46,568 nt of DNA from Caldilineaceae bacterium SB0664_bin_27 (GTDB lineage: Bacteria; Chloroflexota; Anaerolineae; Caldilineales; Caldilineaceae): the NCBI GenBank assembly GCA_009838625.1, contig VXRG01000049.1:1-46568 (forward strand), read 5' to 3'. Below are positions 25,285 through 33,836 of this stretch, one piece after another. The first letter of the stretch is position 1. Each line of letters begins with the position of its first letter. The translations under genes and the position numbers were made by a program. The notes under the pieces were generated by a model, which was not told the DNA's origin, made no database searches, and was given only the letters and a program-made list of their open reading frames with translations.

Positions 25285-26160
25285 TCAGAAAATATCGTCG
25301 ACATCCAATTCAGAAGTTAAGACATAGGAATGGGTGTCTGCCGTGTTGATCTCGATGTTTACCACAGTTCCAGGAAACCGATGCCCCAACGAATAGGAAG
25401 AAGAATTCCTGTTTACACGTTGCCAGTAGCCGTCATCAGATACAATTTGAAGGGACCCGCCATTCAAATCTATGAACTCGCCAAGCAGCTTTAGTCCTAG
25501 TCCTCCCGGAACAGACCCGCCTTTTGTAGTGTTTTTTTCCACTGTGGCCCAAGCAATCGCCTGAGACGCTGACAGATTAAGCCCCGTATATTCGCATACA
25601 TTTTGACGTATGCCAACCCCCAGGTCCGCCACTGTGAAGTCCAGTTTGTTCCTTCTAGGAAAGAACTGCCCACAACTAAAAATTCCCAATCTGGTCCTTG
25701 AGTGGAGCACTGCATTGCTGAAAATTTCAAAAATGCTTTCGCGGAATTTCTTCAATAATCCGGTCGACATCTCTGGCATCTCGATTCGATGTATGAATTC
25801 TGCTTCAATGTAGCCGGAGAAAAAACGGTCGTCTGTAACATCAAACCGCTGATAGGCAATCGTAGTACCCCACGAATCTGGGATTTTCACCCGTCCATAA
25901 TGACTCAAGAAACCATTCTTTGAAAGAATTCTTTCAACACTAGGTTGGACATTTACGAGATTCACCGTATTCAAGTTGTCTCCTAGGCTGTAGAGAATTG
26001 CGCCAAACACAGCACACATATCTGCATCTAGCCAAAACGTTGATCCCATGTCAATCTCGATTTCCTCAAGGAAATACTCCTCAGCCTGAGAATAGATCTG
26101 CGTCAATGCCTCAAAACCCCTATAGTCGTGGCAAACCTGCTGTGGCAGAAAAAACCTCAT
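25285..26160 (-). CDS. GHKL-type ATPase/kinase, first gene of the STAS-PIN cassette
   Basis: A 291-aa protein. The C-terminal GHKL domain has the N-box ESIFEIFSNAVLHS (141-154, E145 and N149), the G1 box DLGVGI (179-184) and the G2 box GGLGLKLL (219-226). No dimerisation/phosphoacceptor histidine domain is present, so it is not an ordinary sensor kinase. The N-terminal half (about 35-90, EIDMGSTFWLDADMCAVFGA) looks like an alternating beta/alpha STAS-like fold. In anti-sigma systems such as SpoIIAB/RsbW the GHKL protein phosphorylates a STAS partner, and here a STAS-like gene follows by 8 nt. The AT-rich composition sets it apart from flanking genes. Confidence 0.8.
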   Translation of the reverse strand: MRFFLPQQVCHDYRGFEALTQIYSQAEEYFLEEIEIDMGSTFWLDADMCAVFGAILYSLGDNLNTVNLVNVQPSVERILSKNGFLSHYGRVKIPDSWGTTIAYQRFDVTDDRFFSGYIEAEFIHRIEMPEMSTGLLKKFRESIFEIFSNAVLHSRTRLGIFSCGQFFPRRNKLDFTVADLGVGIRQNVCEYTGLNLSASQAIAWATVEKNTTKGGSVPGGLGLKLLGEFIDLNGGSLQIVSDDGYWQRVNRNSSSYSLGHRFPGTVVNIEINTADTHSYVLTSELDVDDIF

Positions 26161-26222
26161 ACTGCAACCTCCACAAACGTCACCGGTTCGTTACCAGAAA
26201 AATTCACCGACATAACTCCAAG

Positions 26223-26250
26223 ATATTACCTATGCGGTTTGCACTCTCAA
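26223..26250 (-). promoter_or_regulatory. Probable promoter of the GHKL-STAS-PIN cassette
   Basis: On the minus strand TTGAGA (26245-26250) and TAATAT (26223-26228) are 16 nt apart, with an AAATTTTTCC tract just upstream that could act as an UP element. This places the start about 55 nt before the ATG at 26160. The 200-bp gap 26161-26361 holds no gene. Confidence 0.45.
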
Positions 26251-26361
26251 GGAAAAATTTGCCAAAGTCCCTTGACAGGTTCTCTCCAAATGAAAACTCG
26301 CTGAGCAATGCCAGCTTCAGTATAGTACACATGTGCCCACTTCGTAGAGTACGAGCAACAC

Positions 26362-27630
26362 TCAAACCACCTCTCGCCTACCCTTCACCACCCACAATGT
26401 CCACAGCACAGTCGGTACAACGCTGAGGGCGGCCAGGGCCCAGATGATGGAAGTAATGGTTAGGCTGGTGTCGAGGGCGGCGCCGACGAGGCTGGAGGCC
26501 ACAGCACTGCCGAGGTAGAAAAACATGAAGTCGCTGGCGAAGACGCGGCCGCGGACTTCGTCGGGCGCCATCTGGAGGAGGAGATGCGTTGAGAAGACCC
26601 AGATGATGCCGCTGCCGATGGAGCGGATGAAGGAGCCAAGCAGCACCATGGGCAGGCTGAGCAGCGGCGCAGTCACCATCATGCCGGCGATGGCGAGGAG
26701 ATAGCCGTATGCAATCGCCTCCTTCAAGGACCGGGGGTCGTCGCCCGTCAGTTTGCGGGCGGCGATGGGGCCGAGGCCCGAGCCGACGCCGGTGAGGCCG
26801 AACATGAGACCGAGGCTGATGCCGCCCCCCTGGCCGACGGTGAAGACCTGCTGGGCGATGGAGACCTGGATTACCTGGAACGCGGTTGCCAGAAAGAGGG
26901 CCATGGTCGCTTTCTGCAGGGCAACGACCAGGACGTCCAGATGGGCGCGCAGATAGCGCAGGCCGCGGAGGTACTGACCCACGGCGGCCGCGACGGTCTT
27001 GTCCGCGCCTTCGGATGCGAGTGTGGCGGGCATGCGGATCTGCGCGAGCAGCGCCGCCGAGAGCAGGAAGGTAAAGGTGTCGAGTACGAAGGCCGGGTAC
27101 ATGCCGAAAGTGCCGGAGAAGAGCCCGCCCAGCGCCGCGCCGAGGGCGAGCATCACCGACCAGGTGGCGGAGCTGAGCGCGTTAACGGCGCCGAGCTCGC
27201 GCGGGTTGGAGATGTCGGGCAGGATGGCGGTATGGGCCGGATCGAAAAATCCGCTCATGGCCATCTGCACGGCTGTCAGTGTGTAGAGGAGCCAGACGTC
27301 GCCGGGGTTGCGGACGAACAGGAAGGCGAGGACGACGGCCGCTCGAATAAGGTCGGCGGCGATCAGGACGTATTTGCGGTTGTAGCGGTCGGCCACGACG
27401 CCGGCGATAGGGCTGACGAGGAAGGGCGCGAGCATGCGCACGACGAAGAGCGAGCCAACCGCCAGACCCGACTGCGTCAGCATTCCGACGAGCGCGGCCG
27501 AGGCGACGAGGTTGAACCAGTCGCCTAGGAGACTGACGATCTGGCCGAACCAGAGATAGCGGAAGTTGCGATTGTTGCGGAGTAGGTCGGTATAGCTGAC
27601 TGCGGTCTCGGTTGCTGGATTTGCGGTCAT
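26362..27630 (-). CDS. MFS transporter (EntS/MFS_3-like exporter), paralogue 1
   Basis: A 422-aa membrane protein with about 12 hydrophobic helices. The loop 2-3 signature is GVVADRYNRKYVLI; NFRYLWFGQIVSLLGDWFNL near the N-terminus is typical of the MFS_3 group that includes enterobactin and macrolide exporters. It is clearly a duplicate of the 27718-28986 product, with the same length and near-identical helix 1-2 sequence. It is last in a minus-strand run with an isomerase-type TIM barrel and an enolase-superfamily enzyme. The cargo is unknown. Confidence 0.9.
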   Translation of the reverse strand: MTANPATETAVSYTDLLRNNRNFRYLWFGQIVSLLGDWFNLVASAALVGMLTQSGLAVGSLFVVRMLAPFLVSPIAGVVADRYNRKYVLIAADLIRAAVVLAFLFVRNPGDVWLLYTLTAVQMAMSGFFDPAHTAILPDISNPRELGAVNALSSATWSVMLALGAALGGLFSGTFGMYPAFVLDTFTFLLSAALLAQIRMPATLASEGADKTVAAAVGQYLRGLRYLRAHLDVLVVALQKATMALFLATAFQVIQVSIAQQVFTVGQGGGISLGLMFGLTGVGSGLGPIAARKLTGDDPRSLKEAIAYGYLLAIAGMMVTAPLLSLPMVLLGSFIRSIGSGIIWVFSTHLLLQMAPDEVRGRVFASDFMFFYLGSAVASSLVGAALDTSLTITSIIWALAALSVVPTVLWTLWVVKGRREVV

Positions 27631-27717
27631 GTAGTTGAGTTTCAGTAGCTGATAAGCTCTAACCTAGCTTGTCCAGATCAACATACGTTATCAGACTCCG
27701 GCAGGAAGCTGAAATTC

Positions 27718-28986
27718 TTATCCCGCTTTCCGATTTCCCCGCACGACCGATAGCGTCCACAACGTCATTGGAACAAGGCTCAGAACTGTCATCGACCAAA
27801 TGATTCCCCCGATGCTGAGACTGCTGTCGAGCGCGGAGCCGACGACACCGGATGCGAGTGCGCTGGCCAGGTAGAAGAACATGAACTCGGTGGCGAATAC
27901 CCTTCCATGCACGCTTCGGGACACATTTTGCAACAGCAGCTGGGTGGAGAAGACCCAGACGATGCCCCCGCCGACACCGCGTACGATTGACGCCAGCAGC
28001 ACTGCCGGCAGGCTCAGGAGCGGCGCGGTGGCTGCCGACCCAAGGACGATGAGAAAGTAGCCAACAATTATCGCCTTTCTCAGTGTGGGGCCGTCATCCC
28101 CTGTCAACTTACGGGCGAGTATAGGGCCGATGCCGGTTCCGACTCCGGTCAGACCAAACATCAGTCCCATGCTGATGCCGCCGCCTTCGCCGACGGTAAA
28201 GACCCGCTGAGAGATGGCGACCATGACAACCTGGAAGCCAGCGGTGAGGCAGAGAGAGAAGAGCGCTTTCTGGGAGGCGATAAAGAGGATATTCGGATGT
28301 TTGCAAAGATATTTCATGCCATCGATGTACTGGCGCAGGCTGGCGGCGATGCTCTTGTCCGCTGACAAGGTTGCAGGCGCGGCGGGCATCCGGATCTGCA
28401 TCAGGAACGCGGCAGACAGCAGGAAGGTAACGGTGTCGAGCACGAAGGCCGGGTAGATGCCCCAGGCGCCGGCCACGAGCCCGCCCAGCGCGGCGCCGAG
28501 GGCAAGCATCGTGGACCAGGTGGCGGAGCTGATCGCGTTCATCGCACCCAGTTCTCCCTCTCTTGCCAGCTCCGGCAGGATGGCGTTGCGGGCGGGATAG
28601 AAAAATCCGCTCACGGAAAACTGGGCGGCTGTCAGGACGTAGAGGAGCCAGACGTCGCCGGCATCGCGTACAAGCAGAAAGGCGAGGACGACAGCCGCGC
28701 GGACAGTGTCGGTGGCGATGAGGATCTGTATGCGGTTGTAACGGTCGGCTACGACGCCGGCGACGGGGCTGATGAAAAATGGCGCGAGCATGCGTACGAC
28801 AAAGAGAGAGCCGACAGCTAGGCCGGACTGGGTCAACATGCCGACGAGCGCGGCCGAGGCGACAAGGTTGAACCAGTCGCCGAGCAGGCTGACGATCTGG
28901 CCGAACCAGAGAAAGCGGAAGTTGCGGTTGTGGCGGAGCAGGTCGGTATAGCCGACGGCGGTCTGAGAGGCGAGATTGACGGTCAT
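27718..28986 (-). CDS. MFS transporter (EntS/MFS_3-like exporter), paralogue 2
   Basis: A 422-aa multi-spanning transporter. The motif GVVADRYNRIQILI sits between helices 2 and 3, and FRFLWFGQIVSLLGDWFNLV near the start is nearly identical to paralogue 1; LMFGLTGVGTGIGPILARKLTGDD is also shared. Homology is end to end, so the pair is a tandem duplication. Its start lies 13 nt after the stop of the TIM-barrel gene, implying co-transcription. The predicted role is export of a small metabolite or drug. Confidence 0.9.
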   Translation of the reverse strand: MTVNLASQTAVGYTDLLRHNRNFRFLWFGQIVSLLGDWFNLVASAALVGMLTQSGLAVGSLFVVRMLAPFFISPVAGVVADRYNRIQILIATDTVRAAVVLAFLLVRDAGDVWLLYVLTAAQFSVSGFFYPARNAILPELAREGELGAMNAISSATWSTMLALGAALGGLVAGAWGIYPAFVLDTVTFLLSAAFLMQIRMPAAPATLSADKSIAASLRQYIDGMKYLCKHPNILFIASQKALFSLCLTAGFQVVMVAISQRVFTVGEGGGISMGLMFGLTGVGTGIGPILARKLTGDDGPTLRKAIIVGYFLIVLGSAATAPLLSLPAVLLASIVRGVGGGIVWVFSTQLLLQNVSRSVHGRVFATEFMFFYLASALASGVVGSALDSSLSIGGIIWSMTVLSLVPMTLWTLSVVRGNRKAG

Positions 28987-28999
28987 TTAGGTTGGTAGG

Positions 29000-29782
29000 C
29001 TATTTCCCCATGCCCCGCAGCGCCTTCAGGCAGCGTTCGACCGCTTCGAGAGGAGGATAAGCTTCGCTCTCGTACTCGACAATATACCATTCCGTGCCGC
29101 CGACCGATTCGCAGGCGTCAAAGAAGCCGGCCCAGTCGGTGTCGTCCTCGCCAATGACTGGGTCGAAGGCGGGGTGGGGGTAATCGTGACCCGGACCGTC
29201 GTGCAGGCTTCTGGTGAACGGTTTGAGATGGACGGTCACGGCGCGGCCGGGGTAGCTGCGGATGACGCTGACCGGGTCGGCGCCGCCAAATGCGGCGTTG
29301 CCGCTATCGAACTGCATGATGACCGATCGGTCGGTGTTGCCGAAGAAGGTGTCCCAAGGTGTTTCGCCGTCGAGAGGCAGGAACTCGTGGAAGTGGTTGT
29401 GGTAGCCGGTGCGCATGCCTTCGGAGGCGAGGCGTTCGGCGAGGCGGTTGGTGAATTCGGCCAGCTTGAGCCAGTCGTCGCGGCTTTGTCGCAGCTCTTC
29501 GGGGATGCCGGGAATGATGAGTTTGTCGTTGCCGAGGGCATGGTGGAAGGCGATAGTCTTGGGCAGCGGGTCGTCCTGCACGAGGTCGAAGGGAATATGC
29601 CAGCCGGCGCAGGCGAGGCCCAGCTCGTCGAGTTCGGCTTTCAGGGCGGCGGCGGAATGCTGGGGCGGGCCGGCGAACTCGACGCCCGTGTAGCCCATCC
29701 GGGCCACTGCAGCCAGGGTGCCGGGCATATCGGCGGCAAATTCGCGGCGCACGGAGTAGAGTTGAAGGGCGATGGGAGGCAT
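29000..29782 (-). CDS. Sugar phosphate isomerase/epimerase-type TIM barrel (xylose isomerase-like)
   Basis: A 260-aa protein of the AP endonuclease 2/xylose isomerase-like fold. ALQLYSVRREFAADMPGTLA is the standard start; MGYTGVEFAG, GYHNHFHEFLPLDGETPWD (metal-binding His and Glu), QFDSGNAAFGGADP and TVHLKPF follow in order. TEWYIVEYESE near the C-terminus supplies the last Glu ligand. Family members isomerise or epimerise keto-sugars or act as inositol or hydroxypyruvate isomerases. The AAAGGAA before the ATG supports this start. It lies between the enolase-superfamily gene (98 nt upstream) and the MFS genes. Confidence 0.9.
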   Translation of the reverse strand: MPPIALQLYSVRREFAADMPGTLAAVARMGYTGVEFAGPPQHSAAALKAELDELGLACAGWHIPFDLVQDDPLPKTIAFHHALGNDKLIIPGIPEELRQSRDDWLKLAEFTNRLAERLASEGMRTGYHNHFHEFLPLDGETPWDTFFGNTDRSVIMQFDSGNAAFGGADPVSVIRSYPGRAVTVHLKPFTRSLHDGPGHDYPHPAFDPVIGEDDTDWAGFFDACESVGGTEWYIVEYESEAYPPLEAVERCLKALRGMGK

Positions 29783-29880
29783 GGGAACAGGTTCCTTTCG
29801 ACAGTGGAGAAACGATAGTGCAAAAGATCAATACATGGTAGCCAGGGTCTTTGCTGCCTATTGGATACTGGCCGCAGAGG

Positions 29881-31059
29881 TCATTTGCTGGTCCTTTGTG
29901 TGTCGACGCTCAACTGGCGCACGGCCGCTTCGTCTATCTCCACGCCCAGCCCGGGACCGGTGGGCACGTCGAGGAAGCCGTCTGTCTGGTCGAAGGGTTC
30001 GGCGATGCCCTGACGAATCGGACTGGGCGTTCGGTCGAACTCCATGACCGGCTCCTGCTGGTAGGGGCGGGGCGTGCGCGCGGGTGGACATTCGGGCACG
30101 GCCGAAGCGACGTGGAGACTGGCGGCGATCATCACGGGGGAGCCCCAGACGTGGGGATTACAGAGAATGCCGAAGGCGTTGGCCATGGAGGCGACGCGGT
30201 GCATTTCGGTGATGCCCCCCGCCATTACGACATCGGGCTGGACGATGTCAACGCAGCGGCGGCCAATGAAGTCTTTGAATTCGTAGCGCGTGCGCAGGTT
30301 TTCCCCGCCGGCGATGGCCATCGGCAGCGCGGCTTTGACCTGCAGATAGCCCTCCACGTCTTTGGCGTTGACCGGCTCTTCGAACCAGTAGACGTCGAGC
30401 TCCGCCAGTTCGCGGCCGATGCGTATGGCTGTGGTGGCGTTATAGGCCTGATTGGCGTCCGCCATGAGGAAGACGTCAGGGCCGATCACCTCGCGGAGAG
30501 CGGCGACGCGGCGCACGTCCTGGGCCAGGGGGAGGCCGCCGACCTTTGTCTTCATGCCGGCGAAACCCAGGTCCACATACATGCGGGCCTCGTCAAGCAG
30601 CCGTTGCGGAATTACGCTGCCGCCGGAGGAAAGGTTTTCCTCGGTATAGTAGAGGCCGGTGGCGTAGACTGCTATGCGATCGCGTACTTTGCCGCCGAGG
30701 AGGGCCCAGACCGGTAGGCCGCTGGCTTTTCCGGCGATGTCCCAGAGGGCTGTGTCGACGGCGCTGATGGCGCTGCCGCCGATCCCGCCGGCGACGTTGC
30801 CGTTGTAGAAGAGGCGGAACATGGCTTGCCAGAGCAGGTTGCGCTGCATGGGGTCGGCGCCGAGCAGGATGTGGGCGAACTCTTCGTGGACGATGCGCGC
30901 GGAGGGACCGTTGAGACCTTCTCCCCAGCCGACGATACCGTCCTCGGTGACCAGTTTGACGAGTCCGACCTGTCGCTTGTCGGCCCAGCCCTGTGACCAG
31001 CCGAAGCCGGGTTGGATCGACGCTTCGAGGAGGAAGGTTTCGATGGAGTCGATACGCAT
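29881..31059 (-). CDS. Mandelate racemase/muconate lactonizing-type enzyme (canonical KxK acid-sugar dehydratase group)
   Basis: A 392-aa enolase-superfamily enzyme. The residues fit the mandelate-racemase subgroup: K170-T-K172 (MKTKVGG), D201 and N203 (ADANQAY), E227 (FEEPV), E253 (GGEN) and H303 (NPHVWGS). Members dehydrate acid sugars or racemise 2-hydroxy acids; the substrate is unknown. The tail after residue 330, PPARTPRPYQQEPVMEFDRTP, is typical of this branch. With the TIM-barrel isomerase it may form a short catabolic pathway for an acid sugar. Confidence 0.92.
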   Translation of the reverse strand: MRIDSIETFLLEASIQPGFGWSQGWADKRQVGLVKLVTEDGIVGWGEGLNGPSARIVHEEFAHILLGADPMQRNLLWQAMFRLFYNGNVAGGIGGSAISAVDTALWDIAGKASGLPVWALLGGKVRDRIAVYATGLYYTEENLSSGGSVIPQRLLDEARMYVDLGFAGMKTKVGGLPLAQDVRRVAALREVIGPDVFLMADANQAYNATTAIRIGRELAELDVYWFEEPVNAKDVEGYLQVKAALPMAIAGGENLRTRYEFKDFIGRRCVDIVQPDVVMAGGITEMHRVASMANAFGILCNPHVWGSPVMIAASLHVASAVPECPPARTPRPYQQEPVMEFDRTPSPIRQGIAEPFDQTDGFLDVPTGPGLGVEIDEAAVRQLSVDTQRTSK

Positions 31060-31205
31060 TGCTGGCGCTCCGAAGTTGTGGTCTGTGCCGGCTTGGCCGG
31101 CGGGATTGCGGCGCTGGCAGACCGCAGATATTGGACGCCAAGCGTGACGGACGGCTGGCAGGCAGCCATGTTCATCTGTCCTCTATTCGCTGGCGGTCCA
31201 GGGCA

Positions 31206-31556
31206 CTATAGTACCATGCGGGGAATCAGAATTGCGATCACGATGACGGCGAGCTGGCAACCAGTGACCCAGGCGAATGCGCGCAGAAACCGGCTGAGGC
31301 TGACTTTAGCTGCCCTCCGGTAACTTGCCTCGCTCCAGAAGAAGAAGACCACGGCCGCGACGGCCAGTCCCAGGAGCGAGAAGCGGTGGACGGCGGGAAG
31401 CGTCCACTGGTCTGCGCCGAATACGATGGCGATGGCGCGCAGGGCGGGAAGCGTCGTAACAATGTTGAGGATGAACAGCCCGCACGAGGCGAACCAGAGA
31501 AGATAAAATACTGTGACCTGTGCGGCGGCGTTTCCTACAAACTTCACGTTTCTCAT
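31206..31556 (-). CDS. Small three-helix membrane protein, function unknown
   Basis: A 116-aa protein starting MRNVKFVGNAAAQV (ATG at 31556; the frame runs on to 31601). Three hydrophobic stretches are visible: VTVFYLLWFASCGLFILNIV, FSLLGLAVAAVVFFFWSE and GCQLAVIVIAILIPRMVL. I do not recognise a family. It lies 147 nt upstream of the enolase-superfamily gene and just after the ATPase gene of the second importer operon on the same strand. Confidence 0.55.
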   Translation of the reverse strand: MRNVKFVGNAAAQVTVFYLLWFASCGLFILNIVTTLPALRAIAIVFGADQWTLPAVHRFSLLGLAVAAVVFFFWSEASYRRAAKVSLSRFLRAFAWVTGCQLAVIVIAILIPRMVL

Positions 31557-31612
31557 GGGGCGTATCCAACTAAAGAGCTGGAGTCCGGGAGTAGCGGCCA
31601 AAGCCCGGCAGT

Positions 31613-32662
31613 TCAGGCGACAACGCCGGCCAACTCCAACTCATTGGCAAAGTGGCACTTTGCGAAGTGACCCGGCTCGACCTCTTCCCAGGCTGGCTCC
31701 TGTTCGTGGCAGAGGTCCTGGGCGTAGGCGCAGCGCGGGTGGAAATAGCAGCCAGCCGGTGGATTGGCCGGGTTGGCCACTTCGCCTTCGAGGAGGATGC
31801 GCGCGGTTCCCCTGCGCCGGGGGTCCGGCTTGGGGATGGCTGACAGGAGCGCTTCGGTGTAGGGATGCTTGGGGTTGGTGTAGAGCTCGAGCGTCGACGC
31901 CATCTCGACAATTTTGCCGACGTACATCACAGCCACGCGGTCGCAGATATGGGCGACGACGCTGAGGTCGTGCGCCACAAAAACATAGGTGAGCCCCATC
32001 TGTTCCTGCATCTCCTGAAGCAGGTTGAGGATCTGGGCCTGGACCGAGACGTCGAGGGCGGAGACCGGTTCGTCGGCGACGACAAGGTTGGGCTGGCAGA
32101 CGAGGGCGCGGGCGATGCCTATACGCTGGCGCTGGCCGCCGCTGAAGGCATGGGGGTAGCGCCGCATGACCTCGGGCGCGAGGCCGACGAGGCCAAGGGT
32201 GTGGGCAACGCGATCCTCGAGTTCCGTTCCCTTGGCCAGGTTCATTGCGCGCAGAGGGGCGCCAATCAGCTCCAGGATGGTCATGCGCGGATTGAGGGAG
32301 GCGTGGGGATCCTGGAAGATCATACGCATGTTGCGGCGCACCTGATTCAGCTGCTGACCTTCCAGTTCAGTCACATTGACCCGCCCCAAGTCCGGGTCGC
32401 GGAAGAAGACATCGCCCTCTGTGGAGGGGATTGCGCGCAGGATCATGCGTCCGGTGGTTGTTTTGCCGCAGCCGCTTTCGCCTACGAGACCCAATGTTTC
32501 GCCTTCGTTCACCTGCAGGCTGACATCGTCAACGGCTTTGACGTAGCCTACGGTGCGTTTGAACAAGCCGCGGCGGATTGGGAAGTACTTCTTGAGATTC
32601 CTGATCTCAAGAAGCATTGATGAAGATTGAGGCAGGGAGGTGTTTCCGTTTTCGCTTGACAT
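31613..32662 (-). CDS. Oligopeptide-type ABC importer, ATP-binding protein (DppF/OppF-like), second operon
   Basis: A 349-aa ATPase. [20 protein letters not shown] with [13 protein letters not shown] is the usual DppF/OppF opening; Walker A is [13 protein letters not shown], the Q-loop [13 protein letters not shown], the signature [15 protein letters not shown] and Walker [13 protein letters not shown]. The tail [15 protein letters not shown] carries the oligopeptide-importer cysteines. The start is either the ATG at 32662 or that at 32617; neither has a strong ribosome site. It is the last gene of the five-gene importer. Confidence 0.93.
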   Translation of the reverse strand: MSSENGNTSLPQSSSMLLEIRNLKKYFPIRRGLFKRTVGYVKAVDDVSLQVNEGETLGLVGESGCGKTTTGRMILRAIPSTEGDVFFRDPDLGRVNVTELEGQQLNQVRRNMRMIFQDPHASLNPRMTILELIGAPLRAMNLAKGTELEDRVAHTLGLVGLAPEVMRRYPHAFSGGQRQRIGIARALVCQPNLVVADEPVSALDVSVQAQILNLLQEMQEQMGLTYVFVAHDLSVVAHICDRVAVMYVGKIVEMASTLELYTNPKHPYTEALLSAIPKPDPRRRGTARILLEGEVANPANPPAGCYFHPRCAYAQDLCHEQEPAWEEVEPGHFAKCHFANELELAGVVA

Positions 32663-32720
32663 AGGACTTTGAATTAGGGCGCTGCCAATTCGCTATGCGG
32701 GCGCGGGCTGGTTTGGGCTC

Positions 32721-33767
32721 TCAGGTGTAGAGATGGCAGCGTACGGCATGCCCCTCTTCGAGCTGGATTAGTTGCGGTTCGGCCTCATCACAGACGCCGG
32801 GCATGAAGTCCGGGCAGCGGGGGTGGAAGGTGCACCCTTGGAGCCGCTGGTAGGGGCTGGGTACCATGCCTTCGATCGCGTTAAGCTTCTCCCGCTTGTC
32901 CTGCAGCACATCTTCGAGGCGTGGGATTGAGTTCAGTAGTCCTTTTGTATAGGGATGCTTCGCATTGTAAAAGATCGAGTCAACATTGGTGCGCTCAACA
33001 ACCTTGCCCATATACATCACGACGACTTCCTCTGCCATCTCCGCCACGACGCCGAGATTGTGGGTGATGTAGAGGATGGCCATGTCGGACTCGGACTGCA
33101 GCTCCCGCATCAGGTCGAGGATCTGGGCCTCGGTTGTGACATCGAGAGCGGTGGTTGGTTCGTCAGCGATGAGCAGTTGCGGGCGGCAGGCCAGCGCCAT
33201 GGCGATGACGGCGCGCTGTCGCATCCCGCCGCTCAGCTGGAAGGGGTAGTCATCGAACCGCTGCTCGGGGTTGGGCATCTTTACACGCGCAAGCGTTTCG
33301 ATGGCAATGTCGCGCGCCTCGGCTTTGTTGACATCCTGGTGCAGGAGGATCGCCTCGCTGATCTGTTTGCCAACGGTACGGACCGGGCTAAGGGCGGTCA
33401 TCGGTTCCTGAAAGACCATCGAGATCTGATTGCCGCGAATATCGCGTAGCTGGCGGCTGTTGGACTCCAGTTGGGCCAGGTCGATGATGTCAGAGGCGTC
33501 GTCACGGTCGTCGAATGGACGGTGAAAGCGAATCTCGCCTTCGACAATCTGACCCGGCGGGGGGATGAGGCGCATGATCGACATGGCGGTCATGCTTTTG
33601 CCGCAGCCGCTCTCGCCGACGACGCCGACGACCTGCCGGCGGCTGACCTCGAGATCGACGCCGTCAACGGCGCGCACGGTACCTTCGTCGAGAGGAAAAT
33701 GCGTTTTCAGATCTCTGATTTCAAGCAGGGCTTCCTGCGGTCCCGCTCCGTTTTCGTCTGACGCCAT
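32721..33767 (-). CDS. Oligopeptide-type ABC importer, ATP-binding protein (DppD/OppD-like), second operon
   Basis: A 348-aa ATPase. I use the ATG at 33767 (MASDENGAGPQ), since the homologous part starts ten residues later; an ATG at 33812 is also in frame. LLEIRDLKTHFPLDEGTVRA is the DppD opening, Walker A is GESGCGKSMTAMSI, the Q-loop MVFQEPMTALSPV, the signature LSGGMRQRAVIAMAL and Walker B LLIADEPTTALD. The tail GCTFHPRCPDFMPGVC is the cysteine motif. A ~15-residue acidic insert (RPFDDRDDASD) sits before the Q-loop. Confidence 0.93.
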   Translation of the reverse strand: MASDENGAGPQEALLEIRDLKTHFPLDEGTVRAVDGVDLEVSRRQVVGVVGESGCGKSMTAMSIMRLIPPPGQIVEGEIRFHRPFDDRDDASDIIDLAQLESNSRQLRDIRGNQISMVFQEPMTALSPVRTVGKQISEAILLHQDVNKAEARDIAIETLARVKMPNPEQRFDDYPFQLSGGMRQRAVIAMALACRPQLLIADEPTTALDVTTEAQILDLMRELQSESDMAILYITHNLGVVAEMAEEVVVMYMGKVVERTNVDSIFYNAKHPYTKGLLNSIPRLEDVLQDKREKLNAIEGMVPSPYQRLQGCTFHPRCPDFMPGVCDEAEPQLIQLEEGHAVRCHLYT

Positions 33768-33836
33768 AGCGTGTAATCCCAGTGGTTGGCGGCTGACGGC
33801 CGCTGCAGTCATTGGCTTCTGGAGGCTCGATACGGG

